The notes under the pieces were generated by a model, which saw nothing but the letters and a program-made list of their open reading frames with translations, was not told the origin of the DNA and searched no databases. This document shows, piece after piece, positions 1-5,283 of a stretch of 5,519 bases of DNA. Made by a program: the position numbers and the translations under genes. Source of the DNA: CAZELM01 sp964512995 (lineage in GTDB: Bacteria; CSSED10-310); contig CAZELM010000088.1 in the NCBI GenBank assembly GCA_964512995.1, forward strand, positions 1-5,519, in the 5' to 3' direction. The number at the start of each line of letters is the position of its first letter. Position 1 is the first letter of the stretch.

Positions 1-35
1 CATTTAATTCGAGAAAATAGCCTGAAAGACAGTCT

Positions 36-41
36 TATAAT
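36..41 (+). promoter_or_regulatory. Possible -10 element of the first gene
   Basis: A perfect TATAAT lies about 100 bases ahead of the start at 141. No convincing -35 hexamer is found 16-18 bases upstream (that stretch is A-rich), and there is no extended -10 TG. If used, transcription would begin near 48, just before the hairpin at 49-67, so the leader would start with a stem-loop. This is a single-hexamer match and may be chance. Confidence 0.3.
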
Positions 42-48
42 GTGACTC

Positions 49-118
49 TCAACAGTTTGGCTGTTGAAATTGTATTGCTGTAAGGATCGTCGGCAATATT
101 GAAAATAACACACGATCC
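49..118 (+). promoter_or_regulatory. Leader region with inverted repeats
   Basis: Two perfect 7-base inverted repeats lie between the possible promoter and the first gene. TCAACAG (49-55) pairs with CTGTTGA (61-67) around a 5-base loop. GGATCGT (84-90) pairs with ACGATCC (112-118) around 21 bases. A third, weaker pair, ATTGC (74-78) and GCAAT (93-97), would compete with the second. These could be a structured 5' leader, protein-binding dyads, or the end of an upstream transcript. There is no T-run after the first hairpin, so it is not a clear terminator. Confidence 0.3.
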
Positions 119-140
119 ACAATGATGTCGGAGGTATCAG

Positions 141-362
141 ATGTCAGAATTCGTAGCTCGTGTTTCGAACCCGATTTTGCGATGGCTTGCTGAACATGGA
201 TGGGAAGATCCAGGATGGGGAAATATGGCGATGTACCAGGTCACCGTTGGTCTAGCTTTGCACGAAATAAGCACCAAGATAGCTGACCGGGAGTTACAAG
301 GGCAGATACAAGCGATAGCGCAAAAGATCGTCCTGGAGAACGCACAACAAGTGGTGAGGTAG
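141..362 (+). CDS. Small orphan protein, 73 residues
   Basis: The start is well supported: GGAGGT at 130-135 sits 5 bases ahead of the ATG, a near-ideal Shine-Dalgarno. I do not recognise the family. The protein has no signal peptide, membrane segment or metal-binding motif. Residues about 12-30 are rich in Trp and Gly (W15, W21, W26), and the remainder (about 33-73) reads as one or two amphipathic helices with many Gln, Ala and Ile. It is therefore probably a small soluble, helical cytoplasmic protein. It appears to be transcribed alone: a terminator-like hairpin begins 28 bases after the stop, and the next gene faces it on the other strand. A true gene is likely because of the ribosome binding site and the sensible composition. 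The function is unknown. Confidence 0.7.
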   Translation: MSEFVARVSNPILRWLAEHGWEDPGWGNMAMYQVTVGLALHEISTKIADRELQGQIQAIAQKIVLENAQQVVR

Positions 363-389
363 GGTCTGGAGACTCAGATGGAAACCAAT

Positions 390-455
390 GGCCTGTCAAT
401 GATCTCGGATCGCCTTGTAAATCAGCTCGGCGCAGAGCTTCTGACAGGCCTTTTT
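390..455 (+). terminator. Nested hairpin with T-run, possible terminator
   Basis: GGCCTGTCA (390-398) is a perfect inverted repeat of TGACAGGCC (442-450) and is followed at once by TTTTT (451-455). Inside the loop a second perfect stem, AGCTC (424-428) with GAGCT (435-439), brings the arms closer. On the plus strand this is a plausible intrinsic terminator for the gene ending at 362. On the minus strand no T-run follows. It overlaps the 3' end of the convergent dsRBD gene. The 43-base outer loop is longer than usual, which lowers confidence. Confidence 0.45.
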
Positions 456-605
456 ACTCCCCGCGGCAACCGTCTCGGTAACCTGCCGTCCGGTGTCGGG
501 CATTTCGAACCATCCGCGCATGAAAAACATCGGTTGATGGGGATCCCCGGTCCGCTCCACTAATTCATATCCGAAATCAATGATCACCTGCCGCTGTTTC
601 ATCAT
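396..605 (-). CDS. Free-standing dsRNA-binding domain protein
   Basis: The 69-residue product reads as one double-stranded RNA-binding domain (dsRBD/DRBM fold, alpha-beta-beta-beta-alpha) and nothing else. Visible matches are YELVERTGDPHQPMF (about residues 13-27), corresponding to strand 1 and the loop that inserts in the RNA minor groove (H..P.F pattern). Strands 2 and 3 follow (about 27-46), then GSKKACQK with helix 2 (about 48-66). The last matches the basic N-terminus of helix 2 that contacts the phosphate backbone, although the third Lys is shifted by one place. Helix 1 is short. An in-frame stop lies directly before the ATG, so no longer product is possible from here; ATG at 602 is an equal start. 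No Shine-Dalgarno is visible, which is a weakness. It diverges from the toxin-antitoxin pair and converges on the 141-362 gene. Alternatives are a chance resemblance or a decayed RNase III C-terminus. Confidence 0.6.
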   Translation of the reverse strand: MMKQRQVIIDFGYELVERTGDPHQPMFFMRGWFEMPDTGRQVTETVAAGSKKACQKLCAELIYKAIRDH

Positions 606-643
606 TCATAAAAAAATCGTTCGTCGGGTAATAAAATCGATCG

Positions 644-696
644 GATCGTTGACGATCAGTCAAGGATGACGTATATTTTTAATAGTAATTATACGT
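644..696. promoter_or_regulatory. Candidate operator dyads of the TA module
   Basis: Two dyads frame the promoter. GATCGT-TG-ACGATC (644-657) is a perfect 6+6 palindrome over the -35 element. ACGTATA (669-675) and TATACGT (690-696) form a perfect 7+7 inverted repeat whose centres are 21 bases apart, two helical turns, and it spans the -10 element and the predicted start of transcription. Ribbon-helix-helix antitoxins are known to repress their own operons by binding such repeats in the promoter. Assigning these sites to the antitoxin is inference. The region also lies upstream of the divergent dsRBD gene and could regulate it too. Confidence 0.45.
649..677 (+). promoter_or_regulatory. Sigma-70-type promoter of the TA module
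   Basis: TTGACG (649-654) and TATATT (672-677) are separated by exactly 17 bases, close to consensus at both elements. Transcription would begin near 684, giving a leader of about 27 bases before the ATG at 711. Strength and use are inferred from sequence only. Confidence 0.6.
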
Positions 697-710
697 GCAA
701 GGAGATGGGT

Positions 711-956
711 ATGCAAACTAAACTGACTCTCCGGTTAGACTCTGAGTTAATCGAAAAAGCCAAAGACTATGCCCAGCGCAACGAAACGTCGTTGTCAAAG
801 CTGATCGAGAAATATTTTACGGTCATCAGTAAAATGTCGCCATCCGTATCGGAGCAAGACTTGCCACCCATTACACGGTCGCTGTGGGGTATGCTCGCAG
901 GCATATCCGCGGATGAGCATGAATATCTTGATTATCTCGAGGAAAAGCACCGATGA
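711..956 (+). CDS. Ribbon-helix-helix antitoxin (DUF6364-like)
   Basis: This 81-residue protein is the likely antitoxin of the adjacent PIN toxin. Residues 1-10 (MQTKLTLRLD) are the DNA-contacting beta strand, 11-22 are helix A, and 26-38 (TSLSKLIEKYF) are helix B of a ribbon-helix-helix fold. This fold dimerises and binds operator DNA. The C-terminal part from about 44, acidic and ending in a YLDYLEEKH stretch, would wrap the toxin. AAGGAG at 699-704 lies six bases ahead of the ATG at 711, which decides this start; an upstream in-frame ATG at 666 precedes the predicted transcription start and is unlikely, and ATG at 705 is too close to the site. The stop overlaps the toxin start by ATGA, implying translational coupling. 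Autoregulation is expected through the dyads at 644-696. The family match is from memory of DUF6364-type antitoxins paired with PIN proteins. Confidence 0.85.
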   Translation: MQTKLTLRLDSELIEKAKDYAQRNETSLSKLIEKYFTVISKMSPSVSEQDLPPITRSLWGMLAGISADEHEYLDYLEEKHR

Positions 957-1393
957 AGCTGCTGATCGATACCAATGTCATACTGGACGTTTTGCTTCAA
1001 CGACACCCATTTGGGGAATCAGCCTTGCGAATACTCGCTCTCGTGGAAAGAGGCGAGATATCCGGTTACCTGTGCGGAACAACTGTAACGACACTCTATT
1101 ACATTGTTCGTAAGCATCGTGGCGTTGATACCGCACGAAAGTGTCTCTCTTCATTATTGACGATTTTTGAAATCGCACCGGTGAACCGAACCATTTTACA
1201 GAATGCGTTGTTTCTCGATTTCAGTGATTTTGAAGATGCTGTGCTGCATGAATCAGCTAAAGCAATATGCGTCGATGGGATCGTCACCCGGGACGTGACA
1301 GATTTCAGGCATGCCAGTCTGCCGGTATTTGCTCCTGACGAACTGGATGCGATGCTGGATGGAAGATCAGCCTCTTCGAATGATGTGAGATGA
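953..1393 (+). CDS. PIN-domain ribonuclease toxin, VapC-like
   Basis: The 146-residue product has the complete length of a PIN toxin. Such proteins are Mg2+-dependent endoribonucleases that cleave tRNA, rRNA or mRNA when freed from antitoxin. The N-terminal LLIDTNVILDVLL carries D6 and N8. The central DFSDFEDAV (89-97) supplies the conserved acidic residues with D95 as the key one, and TRDVTDF (112-118) gives the last acidic positions, D114 and D117. The segment near 43-51 (TTVTTLYYI) lacks the Glu seen in many VapC proteins. That is common in the PIN subfamily whose partner is this antitoxin type, so it does not by itself imply inactivity. The ATG overlaps the antitoxin stop, so the two genes form one operon. 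The RNA target cannot be read from the sequence. The gene appears intact. Confidence 0.9.
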   Translation: MKLLIDTNVILDVLLQRHPFGESALRILALVERGEISGYLCGTTVTTLYYIVRKHRGVDTARKCLSSLLTIFEIAPVNRTILQNALFLDFSDFEDAVLHESAKAICVDGIVTRDVTDFRHASLPVFAPDELDAMLDGRSASSNDVR

Positions 1394-1418
1394 GCCCTGA
1401 ATCTCTGGATATCAGGCT
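1393..1418. other. Weak hairpin between convergent genes
   Basis: AGCCCTGA (1393-1400) can pair with TCAGGCT (1412-1418) with one bulged C, around an 11-base loop. It lies exactly between the toxin stop and the end of the minus-strand nuclease remnant. Neither strand has a T-run after it, so it is at most a weak stop or RNA 3'-end structure. Confidence 0.2.
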
Positions 1419-1987
1419 ATAAAAGCAGTGGCGGCGTTGAACGTCATCATGGGAGCCGGCCGGGTGATTGAATCTGATTTCCGCTTCCGGATTGGATAGG
1501 ATCGGATTACGGGTACACCTTCTTCAATCAATACGGTATCCCGATCGGCAATGCTTTCCTTGAGGGATGTCCGGGCGTCGGCATCACCGTGAACAAGGAT
1601 GACCGTGCGGGGCTGCATGGCTTCGATGAACCCGCAGATTTGCATCCGATTGGCGTGTGCGGAGAGGGAATAGGTGTCACATTTACAATTTATGGCAACT
1701 TCCTGATCACTGAGACGCACCTTTTGCTCCGTTGATCCGGCCAGGTTCTGCAACATTCTACAGGGAGATTCCTCGTCCTGTAATCCGGTGATCAGAATGG
1801 CGTTCTTCTCGTAGCCAGCCAGACGGGCGGCATAGAATGCGGACGGTCCGCCCTGGAGCATTCCGCTGGATGAGATGATCACACATGGACCGCCAGTCGC
1901 GATTTTTTCCCGTTCAGATGACATCTGCGATCTGTTGCACCAACCGTTTTTCTGCGAGTTTCCGGTCGGAATGCATCCGGTTGCCAT
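1412..1987 (-). pseudogene. 3' part of beta-CASP/RMMBL nuclease gene
   Basis: This reading frame holds the C-terminal third of a beta-CASP metallo-beta-lactamase RNase (COG1236/YSH1-like, RNA processing). Homology begins near residue 24 (position about 1918). EREKIATGGPCVIISSSGMLQGGP is followed by NAILITG.QDEESP, the SLSAHANR motif (107-114, with the metal-site His 111) and LVHGDADAR (131-139), which together form the end of the beta-CASP domain and the RMMBL domain. The first ~23 residues are the other frame's DNA read out of frame, and no ribosome binding site supports the ATG. It continues, one frame off, the 5' part at 1914-2564, and the intervening beta-CASP stretch is missing. Some conserved sites look drifted: SAHAN where Asp is usual, and SPCR where SPGR is usual. 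The C-terminal tail after ~165 is unremarkable. It is almost certainly non-functional as a nuclease. Confidence 0.75.
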
Positions 1988-2564
1988 CGGTCGATTCCGT
2001 CACCACACAGTCGACCCGCAGCGCAGGCCGTTTCAGATCCGGCACGGTCGTCTGGCTGGCCATACTGAAATCGCCGGTGAATAAGATGTTCCCGGCCGGC
2101 GTTTCCAGATGGATCATCGATGCTCCCAGAATATGGCCGGCAGGGAGGAATGTGGTGATGATGGAGTCAATCTGAAACCGCTGTCCATGCTGGATCGGTA
2201 CGATATTCCGCAGCATGCTGTCCACATGCTTTTCGGAGTACAGCGGGATGTCAAACTCCTTTTCCGCCAGATCCATGAACCGCAGAGCGTCACGCTGAAG
2301 GATCGATACGAGATCCATCGTCGGAGGCGTCATGTAGATCGGCACAGACGGGAATGCGTCATGGACCACCGGGAGTGAGCCGGTGTGGTCGGAATGTGCA
2401 TGCGTGATGAGGATGGCATCCAGCTTTTTCCCGCTCAGTTGGTCGAGATCCGGCAGGGGATTTTTAGATGTAAACCGGATACCGCTATCAGCGACATCCG
2501 ATTCGTCATTTGAAAATAAAGAGGACATTTTTAATTGACCGACTAAGCTATCTTCCCTTAACAT
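1914..2564 (-). pseudogene. 5' part of beta-CASP/MBL nuclease gene
   Basis: The 216-residue frame is the metallo-beta-lactamase part of the same broken nuclease. Visible zinc-site motifs are HAHSDH (55-60), PAGHILGAS (His 144) and TGDFS (Asp 165). ESTDGNR (190-196) follows, where the family normally has ESTYGNR. The frame stops right after LVQQIADVI, where intact relatives continue with a glycine-rich strand and the beta-CASP domain. Here the DNA jumps to the later EREKIA segment in another frame. By my memory of the family, something like 120-170 residues are missing. The N-terminus is also replaced: homology starts near residue 25 (ADSGIRF), and the first beta strands of the lactamase fold are absent. 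The ATG at 2564 has no properly spaced ribosome binding site. Both ends being lost argues for a pseudogene and against a sequencing frameshift. Confidence 0.75.
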
Positions 2565-2675
2565 TCCTTTGTTCTTCTATATCGCACGCGTTCTTTGTGA
2601 ACTCGGCAAACTTCGCTTGCAGGAGGACTTCCATTAAAAAGCTATTTGGGAGAAGAGTGGAATAGGGTATAAATC

Positions 2676-2990
2676 ATGATAAGACAAGAAGCAGAAAGAA
2701 AACTCAATGAGATATTCGGATTCAACGGATTTTATGACAACCAATGGGCGGTGATTGAAACGCTTTTTCAAGGCAAACGAGTCTTATTCATTGAAAAGAC
2801 GGGTTTCGGTAAGTCACTCTGTTATCAGTTTCCCGCAACGCAGTTTAATGGAACGAACGAGCCGAATGCAAATAGGCTCCTCGTTCAAAAAGGCGCTGTA
2901 CCAGTCAATTTCGATGGTGATCCGATTTCGGCAGAGATCAAAATCAACGAACCTGTCAAGGATGAACACAAAATGGGAAATCTGTTTTGA
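2676..2990 (+). pseudogene. Truncated RecQ-like helicase with foreign tail
   Basis: Residues 1-60 match the start of a RecQ-family (SF2) ATP-dependent DNA helicase: an aromatic/Gln motif at F19-Q23 (FYDNQ), then VLFIEKTGFGKSLCYQFPA with the Walker A P-loop TGFGKS at 42-47. An intact protein would go on with the motif Ia region, the DEAH box, the second RecA domain and more, several hundred residues in all. Here similarity stops near residue 60 (position about 2855). The last 44 residues (PVNFDGDPISAEIKINEP and onward to GNLF) are not recognised. Helicase activity is impossible without the remaining motifs. The natural-looking N-terminus suggests the original start is kept; only a weak AGGG (2664-2667) precedes it. 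The tail may be the end of another gene or the far 3' end of the same gene after an in-frame deletion. A short expressed product cannot be excluded. Confidence 0.7.
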
Positions 2991-3064
2991 ACGTCACCGG
3001 CATGAGACAACGAGAACTCATAAGAATTCTTTGATTAACAGGAGTAAACGTATAGGGGTAATAT

Positions 3065-3895
3065 ATGAACTATATCAGATCAAATAAAGAAGCCTGGGAA
3101 GAAGCATTCGATCAGAGAACCCCTAACTGGGGTGAAAACATTGTAAAACGGATAGAATCGGAAAAATATCCCTTTTTTGAAGACGAGATGATCTCAGTGC
3201 TGGAGCGGTATGATTTTCGGGATAAAGTGCTAGCACAATTCTGTTCAAACAATGGAAGAGAGTTATTGTCTTTAGTTAAAACAGCAAACGCGAAAATGGG
3301 ATATGGATTTGATATCGCGGATAACCAGGTCTGCTTCGCGAATGAAAAGGCAATCGAATTGCAGGTGCCATGTACATTCATTTCGACCAATGTTCTGGAT
3401 ATCGGAAAGGAGCATGAAAAGCGATTCGATAGTATCATGATCACGATCGGAGCTTTGTGCTGGTTCAGGGAATTGGAGCCATTCTTTCAAAAAGCATTCG
3501 AATGTCTTAAAGAACAGGGCACATTAATCATCCATGAACAACATCCCGTCACAAATATGCTCGCTGCGGCGGATGAAGATAATTATGATAAAGTCCATCC
3601 GGCAGATCTAAAGAATCCATACTTTTCAAAAGAATGGATCGGAAATGAAGGCATATTTTATATTACTCGGAAAGCATATCGGTCAAAAACATTCATTTCG
3701 TTTTCGCATCCCCTGTCCAGGATAATCAATACGGTGCTGAACACCGGATTTTTACTAAGATCATTTCATGAATACGATAAAGATATCTCGGGGATGTTTA
3801 CCGAACTGACTGGAAAACAAATCCCATTATCGTTTATACTCGAAGCAGAAAAGTCGAACATCGATCTGGCACGTCCCATACTGCATCGAGATTGA
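3065..3895 (+). CDS. Class I SAM-dependent methyltransferase
   Basis: This 276-residue protein has the length and order of a Rossmann-fold methyltransferase that moves a methyl group from S-adenosylmethionine. Motif I is VLAQFCSNNGRELLSL (55-70), a variant of the CGNGRE form of the SAM-binding loop. GYGFDIADNQV (79-89) brings the acidic residue at the end of strand 2 that binds the SAM ribose. NVLDI (109-113) is the post-strand-3 position. FDSIMITIGALCWF (121-134) is strand 4, and GTLIIHEQHP (152-161) is strand 5. The C-terminal part (about 212-235, HPLSRIINTVLNTGFLLRSFHE) resembles the cap/helix segment of Methyltransf_11/25-type enzymes. No substrate can be deduced. GGGG at 3055-3058 lies six bases from the ATG. 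No partner gene is evident: the flanking genes are remnants. The gene appears complete and is relatively AT-rich. Confidence 0.85.
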   Translation: MNYIRSNKEAWEEAFDQRTPNWGENIVKRIESEKYPFFEDEMISVLERYDFRDKVLAQFCSNNGRELLSLVKTANAKMGYGFDIADNQVCFANEKAIELQVPCTFISTNVLDIGKEHEKRFDSIMITIGALCWFRELEPFFQKAFECLKEQGTLIIHEQHPVTNMLAAADEDNYDKVHPADLKNPYFSKEWIGNEGIFYITRKAYRSKTFISFSHPLSRIINTVLNTGFLLRSFHEYDKDISGMFTELTGKQIPLSFILEAEKSNIDLARPILHRD

Positions 3896-3968
3896 GTAAG
3901 CGGGAGTTTTGTCTGTGCTCTTGAATATACATTGAAATATAAAAACAGCAAAACAGTGGTATTCAGGA

Positions 3969-4625
3969 GTGTCCGTTGCGGGTTCATCCTGCGATAACAG
4001 CCAGAAATCTGGGTTGTTGGGTTCAATTTTATCAGGGGGAGTTAAGATAGAGTTTATGCCAAGAAATAAAGAAGGTCTTAACGGTTTTACCCGATGTTAT
4101 TATACGGATGCGGGATTTACGACGCCGGTCGAGGCATCTAATTACACGGCTGGACCGTTTTATTGTCATTTTGCAGCAAATGGGTATCGCTTGCCCACTG
4201 AAGGGGAATGGGAATATGTCTGCCGGGCAGAGACAATCGGTGCATTCTCATGTAACGAGACAAATTATTCCAGTGGGAGTTGCAGTTCATGCACATCCGG
4301 GACTCATCCGATTCTGGGACAATATTGCGTGTTTTGTGAGAATTTTCCTGGAACGGCTGAACCGTTAGGGGAGAAGTTTTCCAATCCATGGAATCTGAAG
4401 GATATCCACGGGAATGTGTGGGAATGGTGCTGGGACTGGTATGGTACGTATCTAGGCACGACACAGGTCGATTATTCAGGGTTGCCATCCGGCTTTTATC
4501 GGACACTGCATGGCGGTGGCTGGAATATTGATGCGCGGTACTGCCGATCGGCGAATCGGGGCATTTACGCACCGGGCAGCCGGCAGGCTTATCTGGGTTT
4601 CCGGCTGGTCCGGACGATCGATTGA
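3969..4625 (+). pseudogene. N-terminally truncated FGE/SUMF1-type protein
   Basis: Residues from about 33 to 217 match the C-terminal two thirds of the formylglycine-generating-enzyme/sulfatase-modifying-factor fold: KEGL..CYYTD, NGYRLPTEGEWEY (71-83), LKDIHGNVWEWCWDWY (143-158), HGGGW (181-185), CRSANR (192-197) and LGFRLVR (209-215). The usual N-terminal part with the (V/I)PGG.F.MG motif is absent, and only 73 bases separate this frame from the methyltransferase, so it cannot lie just upstream. The first ~30 residues do not match the family. The GTG start overlaps its own AGGAG and is not convincing. The Cys pair that does catalysis in true FGE is not seen in the GGGWNIDARYC region, so the parent was probably a non-catalytic C-type-lectin-like member. 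A Cys-rich insertion, C105-x2-C108-x11-C120-x2-C123, looks able to bind metal. Everything after residue 33 is well conserved, suggesting recent truncation. Confidence 0.75.
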
Positions 4626-4644
4626 TCGCCCGTTTGGGAGAATC

Positions 4645-5169
4645 ATGAAAACAACAATCGTTGTACTTTCAGCACTTTTATTGCTGGTAATCGGTCCACA
4701 TGTCTCACCGGTTAATTGGCATACGACGCCGTACAAGTGGAAAGAGCCGAGAATCTTTCATGAGCCGTTTGACGAGGATTATGAACATCGGATTGAAATC
4801 TCACATATTAAGTCGGATGAGAAGATTAAAGAAGACAGGAAGAATGAGATAGTTTATTCACCAAACAAAGCATATTGGTATACGGTATATCTACCGGATA
4901 CCATGAAATCCGGACCCTGGTCTACGGAAATCAAAATCTTCAACGAGCGGGACTATGTGATTGACATAAAACTGATCGACCATGCAGCGACGTATATGAC
5001 GACCATCAAATGGATCAATCAAAAATTACTCTATATTGAGTTCTGGTGGGGGAGGGTTCGTGGTTCATATGTTATCTTCGACGTCGAGACGGAAAAGATC
5101 ATCGTGAAAGAAATGGTTTGTGATGGAGGACTCGCTTTTCAGCAGTGGCACGAAAACAGGAATCAATAA
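4645..5169 (+). CDS. Small exported protein of unknown function
   Basis: The ATG at 4645 is chosen because GGGAG (4636-4640) precedes it by four bases and because it gives a proper signal sequence: Lys 2 then a hydrophobic stretch at 4-17 (TIVVLSALLLLVIG). The longer in-frame start at 4510 lies inside the preceding gene. The 174-residue product is probably secreted or periplasmic, or anchored by its N-terminus; no lipobox Cys is seen. The mature part is rich in Tyr, Trp and charged residues. Several alternating beta-strand stretches follow the charged linker at 52-68, notably YSPNKAYWYTVYLPD (71-85), STEIKIF (93-99), TTIKWINQKLLYIEFWWG (119-136) and SYVIFDVETEKII (141-153). The pattern recalls one or two beta-propeller-like blades. 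I do not recognise a named domain. It lies 19 bases behind the FGE-type gene in the same direction and may share its transcript. Confidence 0.75.
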   Translation: MKTTIVVLSALLLLVIGPHVSPVNWHTTPYKWKEPRIFHEPFDEDYEHRIEISHIKSDEKIKEDRKNEIVYSPNKAYWYTVYLPDTMKSGPWSTEIKIFNERDYVIDIKLIDHAATYMTTIKWINQKLLYIEFWWGRVRGSYVIFDVETEKIIVKEMVCDGGLAFQQWHENRNQ

Positions 5170-5180
5170 ATGACCTATGG

Positions 5181-5283
5181 CAATTCGATTGGAGTGATAG
5201 TTGAAATGTGGAATCGAACCGACCCCGCCTGGACGATGAACCAATTCGATTGGAGTGATAGTTGAAATGTGGAATCGAACCGA
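5181..5283 (+). repeat. Tandem repeat, 42 identical bases, period 61
   Basis: The stretch beginning CAATTCGATTGGAGTGATAG occurs at 5181-5222 and again at 5242-5283 with no mismatch over 42 bases. Similarity goes on less exactly through the remaining ~19 bases of the unit (CCCC.GCCTGG...ATGAA.CC), so the full unit is about 61-64 bases. Part of the unit, CCAAT-TCG-ATTGG (5241-5253), is itself a small palindrome. A third, shorter and diverged unit appears near 5307-5340 (TTTGAAACAACCCCGGATGATCCAAT). There is no gene in this stretch that I can support. Confidence 0.9.

Noticed and set aside
378..563. Plus-strand open frame of 61 codons opposite the dsRBD gene
   Set aside because: It has no ribosome binding site, lies inside the terminator candidate and shows no recognisable domain; the minus-strand frame has dsRBD motifs.
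1875..2378. Several plus-strand open frames opposite the nuclease remnant
   Set aside because: They are shadows: their translations show no domain, while the minus strand carries the zinc-site motifs.
2535..2563. Promoter TTGACC with TTAACA ahead of the helicase fragment
   Set aside because: The -10 candidate matches consensus poorly and the distance to the gene is over 100 bases.
2755..3087. Plus-strand frame overlapping the helicase fragment and the methyltransferase start
   Set aside because: It is in a different frame from the clear P-loop motif and lacks any ribosome binding site or domain.
4501..4615. Variable region of a diversity-generating retroelement
   Set aside because: FGE/C-type-lectin ends are typical targets, but no template repeat, reverse transcriptase or accessory gene is in the window, and this segment is also the ordinary conserved C-terminus of the family.
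4138..4736. Minus-strand frames opposite the FGE-type gene
   Set aside because: The plus-strand frame has well-conserved family motifs; the reverse frames have none.
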